A stretch of 45,632 bases of DNA, taken from NCBI GenBank assembly GCA_051453625.1, contig JBOZIK010000001.1, positions 37,922,979-37,968,610 of the forward strand. The letters run 5' to 3'. Within the stretch, counting starts at the first letter, position 1, and the number at the start of each line of letters is the position of its first letter. The notes under the pieces are model-generated. The model was not told where the DNA came from. It saw only the letters and a program-made list of their open reading frames with translations, and did not search any database. Made by a program: the position numbers and the translations under genes. Positions 11,431-22,559 of the stretch are shown piece after piece. The DNA is from Welwitschia mirabilis. Lineage: Eukaryota > Gnetophyta > Gnetopsida > Welwitschiales.

Positions 11431-13964
11431 CTTTATTAGGCCCTAATAAAATCAGATAAAAAACCACAAATGTGGGCTAATTTTTTTTAAAAAATCAATA
11501 TGAAAATTATAAAATAGGCTAATAAAACACATTTGATAGCAAAATAATAAGTTACACATCATGTGTATGAAAATTTCAAAATTATGTCTCGTGAAATCTC
11601 TAACATAACTTGAAAATTTTATGAGAATAAGCCATGAAAATGGGTCCTGTCCCATTCCCCCACTCCCTTTTCCCAAATAAGATAATATGTCCCATATTAG
11701 CTAATAAAGTAAAGAAATCATATGGGAATAAGAAGGTAGATGATCAATGTTTTTTAAATGTAGACAACTTTCAAAATTAAGTACAAGGTTAGGTAAAGGA
11801 ATGTCAAATTTAAAAAATATAAATGTATGAAATATCTTAATAAGCAAAGAAAATGTTCTATCACAAAATGATTATGAGCAGTATTGAGAACTCCAAAAGA
11901 CTAAAAATAAATAATAAAAAATTATAAGAAATCCAATTCTTTATTGAAAACTGAGTAAAAAAAATCATTAAATGTTAAGGTCCTAAAAAGATAAGAAAAT
12001 ATAGTAATGACTTTGAAATAACTAACTGAACTACAAAAGAAAATAGAAAGAATGGATATAAGGCAACAAAAATAAGATATCCTACCTATCTAAAATTTTA
12101 ACCTAGTAGACACTCATGAAAGAAATCATAACATTACTTAATTTTAAAATGCATGACTTGATGCATTAAGAAATTTCACTTGATAACATAATGGTTATGA
12201 TGATGCTAAAAATCAAATTCTTTAAATAATGAATAATTAGACTAAGGAGTTGCTCAATAAACTCACCTGCCAACATCTCAAAATAGACACCTGAATCATA
12301 AGAAATAAAATGATCATGTGAAAAAACGAAGAGTCTAGGAAATAAGCAATGCTTTTTATGATATCAAAAATACCACTGATTCTTTAGCCTTCAAGTTTTT
12401 ATTATTATTTTATTATCCATGATGAGAAAATTACAGCCACAATTAGAGAAGTAAGGAATCATCAAGCATGGCCAACTGATCTCCTAGTGGAGTTTCCACA
12501 ACTACCATATTACACTGCCAAAGTCTCCTCTTGGAAAAATTTGCCTTAGCATACTTATAGGTGGACATTATGGTGAACATTTTTTTGAATTATCTCAAAT
12601 ATAAAATATCATGTTCTTATTTTATTTTTTTTTAAATTTTTTGTGCATAAATGAAAACATTCCACACAACCAAATACTCCAAAAGATAAAGGGGAAGTTA
12701 TAATATGAAGATAGAAAAGAATATCCTTAAATAATCTAATACCCTTTAATCATTAAGAAAAACATAAAAAATAAAGCATATTCCTTCAAACTTAAGTTCA
12801 TAGACGTGTGAATGTCTTAATATTGGGTGAATCCAATCTTACCACTGTAAAATATCCAAGTCAAAAACTAATCATGGAAATATATAAATAAGTTATGTTT
12901 GAAAGATGATTAAGTAACATCATAATGGCCTTCAAAAAAGTTAAGAGAAAATTTAGAAGATTGTTAGTATATTTCCCACCTTTTCTCATTAACTTTCTAA
13001 ATTTTTTAAGTAGTTAAGTTAGAAGTATCAATGGAACCATTAGAATGTCTTTTCTCAAAATAATAGAAAACTAGATTAAAAAGATCTTATAGTCATTCTT
13101 CTCATCATCTAGAGAGGATTATAAAAATAAAAAACAAAGACAAAAAGTAGAAATCTAATAAAAAACTAAAGGGAGAAAATAAAAACTAATACTATCCTCC
13201 TTATTATCATGGGAACAACACAAGGAACGACAAAAGAAAAAAATTGAAATAATAAGCTAAAGACAAAATCAAAGTTAAAATCATGAGAATAAACAAGAAA
13301 ATACTAAATCCAGTAAATTTTATTGAAACCCTAAAATCTCTTCAACACTTACCTTAAAAAGAAAGAAAAAGGAAATGACCTATTTTTATGGTCTCAATAT
13401 ATTGCATTCTTTCAGAGAAATAAGATCCAAACCAAATGTTCATTAATTGATAAAACATAAAAGGTATACAATCATTTTTAAGTAAAATCGATTGGAGGAA
13501 GATAGGGATAGTAGATAAAACCCCATAAAACCACATGAAAGTATGAATTTTGGAAGTTAAAGTGGAGATTAATGTTGACTCTGGTAATGGATTTTCATTG
13601 ATTACAAGAGTTTTGTTTTGAAAAATATGTTCTTGTCCACTAGGAAGGTTTTATAGGCTTAATTCAAATTATGATTTCCAATTTTTGGCTCATGTAGTAA
13701 ACAATCTCCCTCAAGATAAAACTTTAATAGTTAGATTTCCTTACAATCTAAAAGTTTTATTTCTTTTTCATTTTAATTTAAAAATTCATGCTCAAAGTCA
13801 AATGTATCAATGGCTTCTAACTTTTTAATCTCAAGTGGATCAACGTGTAATGTTAGCTCTCTTTCTTTAAGGGAATGATGTTAAAGAAATAAAGTTGGTT
13901 TGATATTATTTTCTAAGTCCATTTTATTTTGTAGGTCTTTTTTAGCTACATAAAAAAAATCTAA
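11431..13964 (-). other. Internal region between protease and 3' LTR, no polymerase recognised
   Basis: 2.5 kb with no reverse transcriptase, RNase H or integrase signature that I can see on the element's strand, and no open frame above 74 codons. Parts of it (about 11430-12260) are similar to the matching part of the second family member (19640-20950), with a shared ATGATTATGATGATG-like block near 12190 and 20905. The region is therefore an original part of the element and not a random later insertion. One 60-codon frame (13536-13354, minus) has no recognisable domain. Confidence 0.5.
13191..13231. repeat. Dyad module copy in internal region
   Basis: A degraded module (ACTATCCTCCTTATTATCAT, then GGGAACAACACAAGG). 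It keeps the left arm and central ATCATGGG but has lost most of the right arm. Confidence 0.5.
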
Positions 13965-14330
13965 CTATAAACATTTTATTTTCTAGGTTATACTTCATCA
14001 TTCCAATCCTAGTATCAATACTGTAATAGGTTGTTGCATAGAAGGTTCATCCTAGAAGTAATGATTATATTATGTTATGTTCATCTTCTATGATAATTAC
14101 ATCTATTGGGTAGTAGGCCTTTTCAATTTGGATCACTAAATATTTGATAACCCCTAAGCTTTTCTTAATCGAAGTGTCCACTACCTCTAAGAGAATCTGA
14201 GTAGGCTCTATTCTATCCTCTAAACCAAGTCTCTTATAAATGTGTAGTGGCATGATATTAACACTTGCTCTAATGTCTATTAAAGCTCTTCTAATTTTTT
14301 TATTTTCCTCTAATGTAACATTCACCATTT
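13965..14330 (-). pseudogene. Retrotransposon aspartic protease (retropepsin), decayed
   Basis: Retropepsins cut the Gag-Pol polyprotein. The frame from 14328 reads ALIDIRASVNIMPLHIYKRL, matching the plant Ty3/gypsy protease signature ALIDLGASVNIMPLSxYxxLG. The catalytic motif D-(S/T/L)-G-A-S is DIRAS here (14277-14263), so the glycine after the catalytic Asp is Arg. Downstream, the flap-to-C-terminal signature ILGRPFLAT appears as LLLG, stop, TFYAT near 14047-14025, with the stop consistent with a CGA-to-TGA transition at the Arg. Length agrees with a retropepsin domain of about 120 residues. It follows gag in the normal order. Confidence 0.85.
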
Positions 14331-14719
14331 CTACCCCTAAATCTTTAAATTTGGGAGATTTTTATAATACTAGATTTGTGAGGGATTGTACTAAAAATAC
14401 TTTGCTAGGAATAACTTATTTTTATTTTCTTCTTGTTATGTATTTTCATAGATTTGAGTACCCCATATTTTGTTGTAAGAGTTTTTAGAAGGGTAATTTT
14501 ATGCTTACATCTTTTATCAAGGCTTTAAGATGTTCTTTCAAAGTTGAATTACTATTAAGCCTATTAAGCCAAGGGGTAGCTGGTTAATTTTATAAAGAAT
14601 TTTTCTTTTTATTTTTCTAAGAGAAGGGAAGTTATAATATTCTAATATTTCAATGTCTTCCTCTTCTTCCTCATCATTTTGAGTGTTATTTTAGGAGGTT
14701 GATACTTCACAAGAAGGAG

Positions 14720-15960
14720 GATTTATTTTAGTCTACTTTTTAGCACAATCTTATAATCTATTCTTATTTCATTGGTGTTTGGTAAAGGTTGTATTACCAA
14801 TGAGCCTTGTGGCCTTTGGTTTTCTAATATGGTTTGTTGAAGGACATTTACTAAGTTATTAAGTTTAACATTTATTGTTTCTTCTAATTTTTTAAATTCA
14901 TTCAAAAAGTATGAGAGTGGATCATTAGTATGTTGAAAGTTTGATGAACTTAATTGGAAGTTTAAATTTTGGAATTGATTTTTGAAAGGTTGAAAATTAT
15001 TTTGAAAATTTATATTCAATCTACATTATGCTTGATTTGAATTTTTGAAGTTTTAAAATGTTTGATTGAAATCATAAACTTCTTCATGTATTTTCTTTTT
15101 GTATGTTTGTAATGGTGGACAATCATTGGTAATGTGATAATTGTCCTCACATAAGTCACAAGTTGGCACAGCATTTCTCTCAATTTCTAATTTAGCATCT
15201 AAAATCATTTTAATATACTTCTCTAGGATTTTTGTAAAGTCTCTAATTATATTTTCATGGTTGTATTCTACCTCCTTTTTCTTATCTAACCTTTTTTAAA
15301 TCTTTGATGAATTGGCCTATAATGTGGGTTTCTTTAGATGTTAGCCAAGTTTGAATAACCTCCACAAGTTTTTCTAATATCTTTTAAGCATTTTCTAATG
15401 TGAGATTTATAAGGTTTCCATCATAAGAGAATTCTACAAGTTATTTTGTATGGCACTCTAGCCCACTATAAACGTAGTTAACTAGTTCTTCTTATGAAAA
15501 AGTGTCTACTAGACTAGAGTGAATTGCTATAAAAAAATGTTCATATGTGGAAGCTTAATCCTTATTGGGTTGTTGTTGAAAGTTTGTTACTTCTTTTGTC
15601 CTTTATTCTAATGGTTTCTTTACTTATGAATCTTCTGATGAAGGTTTTCTAGACTTGATCCCAAGTTTTTAAACTTTTATGGGGTATGGGTTTTAGCCAA
15701 TTTCTAGCTCTTATTTTTAATGTCATAGGAAATATTACCAGATATGTTCTATCACTAATCTTTTCTTTTCCATTTTCTAAGGTAAGAACTAATTTTTCTA
15801 TATTTATAGTATGTTAGAGAGAATTTTCTTCAAATTTATTACTAAAGATTGGATAGGCATTTAAGTTCTTTAATTCAACATAACCTTCTAGGGATAAATA
15901 TAAAGAAGTTTGAATTTCTCATTTTCTATTGGTAAGTAATTCCCTCAGGGTAAGATTTAC
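14720..15960 (-). pseudogene. Retrotransposon Gag with CCHC zinc knuckle, decayed
   Basis: Gag forms the particle and its zinc knuckle binds element RNA. Reading leftwards, the N-terminal part shows ISDRTYLVIFPMTLKIRARN followed by Trp-Leu (15765-15675), matching the family FPFSLxDKAKxWL. KTWDQV, a stop and FIRRF follow at about 15665-15630, then EVTNFQQQPNKD and, after another stop, ASTYEHF. A perfect CCHC knuckle, CDLCEDNYHITNDC, lies at 15160-15119. After two stops the same frame continues to 14723 as a Gln/Asn-rich tail ending near RPQGSLVIQPLPN, as seen in Athila-type Gags. Several frameshifts and stops make it non-functional. Confidence 0.85.
15119..15160 (-). other. CCHC zinc knuckle within gag
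   Basis: The reverse strand encodes C-x2-C-x4-H-x4-C exactly (CDLCEDNYHITNDC). This is the RNA-binding knuckle of retroelement nucleocapsids, and it remains intact although the surrounding frame is broken. Confidence 0.85.
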
Positions 15961-16270
15961 ATTAGGACTAAGGCTTGGAAACCCTACAACTTTCTTTTAT
16001 TTTTAGATAGCACTCAACATTGTAAACTGACTTTCTTCTACAAAATTTTCTTTAATGGGATCTGTTTTAGAAAAAATAAATTTAGGAGGAGGATTGTATG
16101 CATCTAGAGATTATTTTTTCAATTTATTTTCAAAGTCTATCAGTCCTTCTCTAATGTTTTTTTTTCTTTTAATCAATAGCCTTTCTCTCTGATACCTCTT
16201 TTTTAAATTAATCATATCACAGAATCCTGAAAATAAAAAATAATAAAAAATAAGATAAAAATAATATACT

Positions 16271-16411
16271 ATTATCTTGATTATCATGGTAATGATAGAA
16301 GGGATGACACACATAGAAAGTATAAAATAGAAGTTTAATAGAATAGAAACTAAAAACTGAAATCATAGATAGTTATCCTAGCTATCGTGGAGACGATAGA
16401 GTGGATAATAG
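16271..16411. repeat. Two dyad modules in the 5' leader of the element
   Basis: Modules at 16271-16308 and 16371-16411. The second is among the best preserved: TTATCCTAGCTATC, spacer GTGGAGAC, GATAGAGTGGATAA. They lie between the primer-binding site and gag, where retroelement RNAs usually hold packaging and dimerisation signals. Confidence 0.75.
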
Positions 16412-16561
16412 TTATTTCACTACTAAAAAATAAATTGAAAAACTATAAATAGAAAAAAAATGGTTTCTAATTAAAATACAACATTGCTATAGATAAATAA
16501 CTGAGTGGAAATCTAATGTACTCATCCAAACAATGACAATCCTCATATTCCTTAATAGCCT

Positions 16562-16579
16562 TCCCCGATAATAACACCA
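16562..16579 (-). promoter_or_regulatory. Primer-binding site, tRNA-Asp type
   Basis: The reverse strand reads TGGTGTTATTATCGGGGA. The Athila-type site complementary to the 3' end of tRNA-Asp is TGGCGCCGTTGCCGGGGA. The two differ at six of 18 positions, all C-to-T or G-to-A. It starts 7 bases inside the LTR end, as expected. This fixes element orientation and suggests decay by methyl-cytosine deamination. Confidence 0.85.
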
Positions 16580-17090
16580 ATTTTTTTGTGGTGCATATTT
16601 GTGTAAACATTTATGCTCAAAAAGATTCCATAATTCATAAATAAAATAGATATCTTGCATAACATAACACACTAATATAGCTGGAAGTGAACCCGAATGT
16701 TGTATCTCATTAAAGACTATGAGATAAGATTTGAGGATTGATTTTCACACAGAATAAAGTAATCAAAATTAAAGAATAATGTAGAAAATAAAGATGCAAT
16801 GCAAATGGAAATTCAACTAAATCTAAATCACTAAGAAAATTGTCACCAGATCAAGGGCAACATAAACCATAAATGACATCTGATAAACTAATATGTATAA
16901 ATAAAACTAGAGTTTTATATTAAAAATAACTAGCATCTAGGTTATAAAATAGCAAGACCTCAATGGAGGATGCACAATGTCTATTAAGGGAACAACTTTC
17001 TATAACTCTCGAGATGGATCTCTTGCTCTTTGATCTCATGTCATGAAAATTTCTAGTGCATTGAAGATAGAGAGAAGAGTCAAAGAGTGT

Positions 17091-17100
17091 TTTATTTATA
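17091..17100 (-). promoter_or_regulatory. LTR TATA box
   Basis: The reverse strand reads TATAAATAAA. The same place in copy 1 is TAAAAATAAG and in copy 3 TATAAACAAT. It is the expected promoter of the element, about 110 bases downstream of the nearer dyad module. Confidence 0.6.
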
Positions 17101-17206
17101 GGGTTACATAGTAAAACTGTTACACAAAAGGGGATTCAAAACACACTTCATTATAGAAAAGAAACAAATGAAATGAATAAAGATTGGCTAGAAAAGTCAG
17201 TTACAG

Positions 17207-17357
17207 CATCATCCTAGCTATAATATAGATGACATAAGAGATAACATCTCTTTACAAAAGATTATTCATCAGATGGCTCAGCAGTGTTTCCATAGTCCAT
17301 GTTAGTACCAAATGCAATTGTTGTCCTACCTGTCATGGGGACAATAGAGGGGACAAG
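17207..17357. repeat. Pair of dyad modules in the U3 of LTR copy 2
   Basis: Modules at 17207-17245 (degraded, ATCATCCTAGCTAT then AGATGACATAAGAGAT) and 17320-17357 (GTCCTACCTGTC, spacer ATGGGGAC, AATAGAGGGGAC). The separation of about 112 bases is the same as in copy 1. Confidence 0.7.
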
Positions 17358-17592
17358 AATCTTCTTTATTAATTTTAGTGAGGAGAAGCTAGCCTTTTTT
17401 TTAGTAACCTTCCTTTAAATCTTTGTATATTAGAATATGCCTTGAATTCATCAAATTATGCTAATAATTTCACATTTCTAAGATCTTCCATTAATCCTTC
17501 AAAATCCTTAGAATTACATCTAAACCTATCTGAATGTCCTACAAAATAGCTCATAAAACCCCATAAAATACACACAAATTGATGGTGCATCA

Positions 17593-18418
17593 CTCTCCTT
17601 TAAGAAAAACTAGAGTCAACTCCTCCTCCTTCTATAATAATTAATTATTCTTTACTAGAATAGAGTTTAATAAATATATCAAGAAATTATTTTTCTCCAA
17701 TATTAGAAAAATTCTACAAACGTCTTCACATCAAATATCTCTAATGAATAAAAAGATCTCACACATCAAGTCTCAAACTCCCTTAAAGAAATCTTGACTT
17801 TTCCTAGCTATTCAGACTTATTAAAAGACTCAAAAAGGAAAATTATATATTTCTTGGTGAAGATAAACTTTTAAAAGTTTGACTAGGAAAAAGAATAGAC
17901 TTGGAAATGAGAAATTGCAAGTGCTAAAGAATATGCATTTTTATCCTCAACAATTATATGATTACTTTGATAATTATGAAAAAGTTATAAATGTAATCAT
18001 ACAGAAGATAGAAAAAGGATGCGATAAAATTACTAGGGTGTTGAACTAATCCCTGAATGACATAAATACTACTAAAAGCAAATTTGTTAAAGTAAAACAT
18101 TAGAAAACATCAAATAAACTTCTCTAAGTCCGTGAAAGTTTTAAGAAAGACATATGTCTTTCTATAGTTAATGAGTAAGATTTTAATTCTTTGAAAAATA
18201 AAAGAGATCAAATTTTAAATTATATGAGGATAATCAAAGAAATCTTCATAGATATCTTCTTCAAAATAGAGGGACGATAAAGAATTCATACTATTCTTTT
18301 TGGGAGTTCTTCTGGGTTGAGAAAATTAAAAAAATCCCCTCCTACTTAGCCTATGAAATAAAAAAAATTTAAGTACTAAAAATGGTAAACAATCAAAAGG
18401 GGAGATGCTAAAGGTATT
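17593..18418. other. Spacer between two elements of the same family, nothing recognised
   Basis: AT-rich; no motif readable. Confidence 0.3.
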
Positions 18419-19272
18419 CATTGCAGTATAAATTTATGTAATCCTAAAGTCCTTTAGATAAACCTGTAAATCAAATTACTTGAAGAAAAACACATGCTAG
18501 TATAGATGAGAGTTCACCTAAATGTCATAATCCCAATAAAGACACTACGTTCAAAGTTAGAGAATTGATTTTCAAAGGTATTTTTAATCTTTTTATCTTT
18601 TAATAATTGAAAGTAAATAATAAGATAAAATGCAATGAAAAGTAAATGGAGACGAAATGCAAATGAAAGTGGAATGGATTCTATTGGATCCTAATTCTCC
18701 TGTCATAAGAACTAGCTCTCTATAATTTAAATCAATTAAGAAGAGTATTTTACTTATTACTAATTAATGTAAATCATGAGATATACCAAATAGAATATAG
18801 AATATAATGTGGAATGGAAATAAAATAATAATGAAATCTAAACTAACCGAATAAACCTTGACAAAGGTTATCCTTATGATCTAAATAAATTACAGAATTG
18901 TCACTAGATTATAACCAACTTAAACCATAAGGAACATAAACAGAATCTGGGCAAAAAAAGTATTGAATTAATTATAGAACTTTACATCCACTTATAACAA
19001 AGTAGCAGCACCTCAATGGAAGAGACTAGGCCTAACACCAAGGGAACTTCTCTTCATAACTACTAGATGGACCTCTTACTCTTCAATCTTCCATCACAAG
19101 AGCATTGGGTACAAAAGATGGAAATCAAAATGAAGGAGGGGAATATTGTTTATAGTTTTACATTGAATTTCTAGAAGCTCAATCCTACAAGTTGAAAAAG
19201 AAATCCTAATGGCTCAAATGAATTAATAACCTCATTACAAATATAACTCTTTTTGTCCATACAAAAACATCT

Positions 19273-19404
19273 GTCATCTTGACTATCATGAGGACGATAG
19301 ATGGGACATTACTAAATACAAGTCTCACTATGAACCTTGAAGCTATTGTTCATGTTAGTAGTGCTATCATCGTACTTATTGTGATGATGACAGAGGGGAT
19401 GATG
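19273..19404. repeat. Pair of dyad modules in LTR copy 3
   Basis: Modules at 19273-19307 (GTCATCTTGACTATC, spacer ATGAGGAC, GATAGATGGGA) and 19363-19404 (degraded left arm, GACAGAGGGGATGATGA right arm). The first has a perfect CTATC/GATAG inner stem. The 64-codon plus-strand frame through here is not a credible gene. Confidence 0.75.
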
Positions 19405-20304
19405 AACTTCCTTATCTTCAATATCAAAGGTAAATTAGTCTTCAGCACAGTACATTCTTTTTCCAAAGTATAAAGTGTCAGAGTATGCCTAAGAAGCCTC
19501 CAAATATGCTAAAAATAACATGTTCTAATGACCATCTTATCATTTATCCCTAATCATTAATATTGCATCCAAACATGTATAAATATCCTACAAAAGTACT
19601 CAAAATACACCATCAAATTCCTACAAATTATCATCGCAAAATATCCTCCTACTTAGTTTTCTTAGTCCCTGAAAAGTGAGTAATAAACTATATTATGAGC
19701 CAATTTAACTAATATAAAATAGCACTAGAAAAATGTAAGTTAAGTATAATTTAATCATCTAGGAATATATTTGAAAAACTAATTAACTAATACAAATACT
19801 AAAATATTCCTAAGCCCTCTACTTAATCATTTTACCATAGAACGAATGAATGTCATACACATACAAAAATCATACAATGTAATATTGACAGTTAAAAAAA
19901 TGATAATGTGTATGCATAATACAAACCATTAATAATGGACTAATATGATAAGATTCAATAGTGCTACCCTCAAAAGAGTAATGCACTTAAGTTGATTAGT
20001 GTAATCCATAAGGGCAAAGGATAAGAGTAGATATAGCATTCTATTTAGATAATCTGAAACATAGCTATAATAAAAATCTATGAGTGTGCTACTATACTCT
20101 TGAAAAATAAAATCCATGAATTTTATTTAATTAACATGGAATATAATCCAAAAAATTCATTATATGTAATGTGAAAGCTCAAAACATGATCCTTTTAATT
20201 TCCAAAATTTGTGCTCAAAATCATAGAAGAAAGATCAGAAAGGTGTTTTACCCCCCAACAGGTCAAGCAAGATGTTTTGAATTATACCATAGGTAAAGGA
20301 TAAG

Positions 20305-20349
20305 TGTCATCCCACCTATCTTGGGGATGATAGAGTGGGATGATAATGA
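20305..20349. repeat. Dyad module copy in internal region of second element
   Basis: Well-preserved copy: GTCATCCCACCTATC, spacer TTGGGGAT, then GATAGAGTGGGATGATA. Both outer and inner stems pair. Confidence 0.8.
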
Positions 20350-20989
20350 TCAAATAAGCTATTTAGAAGAAAAGACAAAATAAAAAAATTATAAAAGTAA
20401 GCAAACACATGAAAAATAGGAAACAACATAAAAGAAGGTAAAAAATAAAGAAATAGCATGAAAAACATGTCCATGATGGAGAATAACTCATGAAAGAAAG
20501 TGTAAAAATAGAAGAAAATGCACTAATAGAAAGAAGGAATGCATAAAAAATCTGCAAATATGCCTAAACTCATGGAAAAAAAAAGAACTGGAACTTACTA
20601 GATCATAGAAACCTATTAAAAAAGGAATAACAATCCTCTATAGAAACTAAGAAAACACATCAACAAGAAACTATGAAATGATTAGATCCATAATATTATG
20701 TTAAAAAAGTATGGTAATTAACTTTGAAAAATATAACAAAATAGTAAAGAAATAAAAGGAAAATGGATAACTAGGAACCTAAAGAAGATTGCTTACTTAC
20801 CCTAAGCTCTAACCTAATAAATTCCCTTACCAACAATCATAAAATCACTTCATAAAAGATGCATGATAGTATGTAAAAATTTATAAAGTACCACTGAAAT
20901 AGGCAATGATTATGATGATGTCAAGAATGTTTAATGTTATTAAACAATGAATGTTAAGATCAAAAGCTATTAAAATAAGAACTTACAAG

Positions 20990-21089
20990 NNNNNNNNNNN
21001 NNNNNNNNNNNNNNNNNNNNNNNNNNNNNNNNNNNNNNNNNNNNNNNNNNNNNNNNNNNNNNNNNNNNNNNNNNNNNNNNNNNNNNNNN
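20990..21089. other. Assembly gap (100 N)
   Basis: Fixed-size placeholder gap inside the second element. Confidence 0.99.
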
Positions 21090-22555
21090 TTAGTCTTCCT
21101 CTTTTTCTCAGTGACGTCCTAATGGTCTTCCTCATCAGGTGCTATGGCACCAAGCATTTTTTAGTGGTCCTCTTTAGGTAGCATGGTCAGTTTTATATGA
21201 ATCCCTTATCCCATTAGATGGGAAGGCTTTATGATTCCATTATTAGATGGATGGAAAGAGTTCATGATTCCATCAATTTATTTATTTCCTCTTAGAGTCT
21301 ATATAATTAGTGAAGGCATGTTTCAGTACTATACTATATTATAATGGCAACTCTCAAAGTTGGTCTGACTCATTTTAGCTTATATTCAACATGCATGGTT
21401 CATTTATCTCTTACATATCCTGATGGTTTGTAAATGATAAACTTTGCTCAGACTTATCAATGTAACTTTTGCACGTGATGCTTCTTGATAGAGTATACAG
21501 TTTTTGAAGGGGATTCACATGTAGGAGTTGGTTTTGTTATGGAAAGCATCGTTATGGTCTACGTATATGGGTACTACTTTTTGAGCTTATGCCTTTGGCT
21601 AGTGATAGCTTAGAAATAGATGTACATTTATGCTCTTTTTTTACCAAAATTAATAAAAGATATGTTAAAATATTAGTAATATGTTGTGATATTATTATAA
21701 TATATTATATGTTATTATAGCTAACTTTGTGATGCAGGTCAGTTAGATGGAGTCATGCTACAAAAAGGGAAATTAATTGTAATAACTAGATAGGTGATGC
21801 AAAAATGGAATAAGAAAATCACTAAAATTGCATTTATAAATTACATTATAGCTGAGATAATGGGATCCTTTTTGAGACTTGAAGAAGAGCTAGAAATCAT
21901 GTCTATGTCATAGAAATCACTTTGAGAGAACTGTACAGTGATTTCCTACCTATTGTACTTGTTATTAAAACACAAGAAATGGCTAACTACTATATGTTCT
22001 TAATAGTAATACAAGCTATGTTATTTTGAAAAGCATCTTGTATTGCTAAGTGTGTAACTTGAAGAAGTTGCATGTTGTTATTTTCTTGCTCTTGATATTG
22101 ATCTTAACTAAAGTCAATATTAAGATAGTGTACCAGTGAGAAGTAATTGGTGCGCATAATCTGGCAATATTTTCTTTGTTTCATTTACTTTCATTTCCCC
22201 AAATCCTTTAAATTGTTGTTCATAAGTAGAATAACTATTAGAATATCTCTTTTACCAAGAATAGTCATTCTTGATAAAGTATGAACTTTGATAAAATAAG
22301 AAGAGTCTTTATTTGAGTTAAAATCATAAAAGTACACTCCATATAAAAATTAGTAATGATTAATGTCTATGTGTGCATGGTAATTTAGTCACATATTTTT
22401 CTAGTATTTTAGTAATATAATCATTTTTGTTTAGTATTTTCTTGAATTTAGTTAGCTATTTTATGGTATTTTTAGTTAAATTATAGGCTTATTATAAATG
22501 TACTAGCTTATGGACACCCAAGATGGCTCTTATGCTTTATGTTGAAATTAGATTT
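21090..22555. other. AT-rich stretch, nothing recognised
   Basis: A short CT-rich block after the gap contains repeated (T)CTTCCTC and GTCCT strings. No coding or element signature is seen. Confidence 0.3.
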
Positions 22556-22559
22556 AATC

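Larger units (their letters stand above)
10363..17592 (-). mobile_element. Near-complete decayed LTR retrotransposon with gag and protease but no recognisable polymerase (Athila/Tat-like)
   Basis: Two homologous blocks, 10363-11410 and 16587-17592, lie in direct orientation and begin TG on the plus strand. The outer ends are flanked by CTCTT (10358-10362) and CTCTC (17593-17597), fitting a mutated 5-bp target-site duplication. Inside the right LTR lies a decayed primer-binding site for tRNA-Asp (16562-16579), which sets the minus orientation. Gag remains occupy about 15960-14720 and protease about 14330-13965. Over one 102-base stretch the LTRs differ at 13 sites, 11 of them transitions, so the insertion is old. 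The 2.5 kb between protease and 3' LTR shows no YxDD-type reverse transcriptase, RNase H or integrase motif. It may be a non-autonomous gag-only element or an internal deletion. Confidence 0.85.
16587..17592 (-). repeat. 5' LTR of the 10363-17592 element (copy 2)
   Basis: It starts TGTGGTGC and ends TGCATCA on the plus strand, so it has TG...CA termini on either strand. It is 1006 bases long. It contains a minus-strand TATA box and, upstream of it on that strand, two dyad modules. It shares blocks with copy 1 throughout. Confidence 0.85.
18419..20989 (-). mobile_element. Second member of the same LTR family: 3' LTR plus part of internal region, cut by a gap
   Basis: The LTR (18419-19638) aligns block by block with copies 1 and 2: the left end CATTGCAGTATAAATTTATG, the ATTGATTTTCA block near 18564, the CCTCAATGGA block near 19010 and two dyad modules. 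It is followed by a polypurine-tract position at about 19639-19658 (minus: CTAAGTAGGAGGATATTTTG). The internal part up to the gap at 20990 resembles 11430-12260. It diverges more from copies 1 and 2 than those do from each other. Whether gag or pol follow is hidden by the 100-N gap, and the sequence beyond (21090 on) shows neither. Confidence 0.75.
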
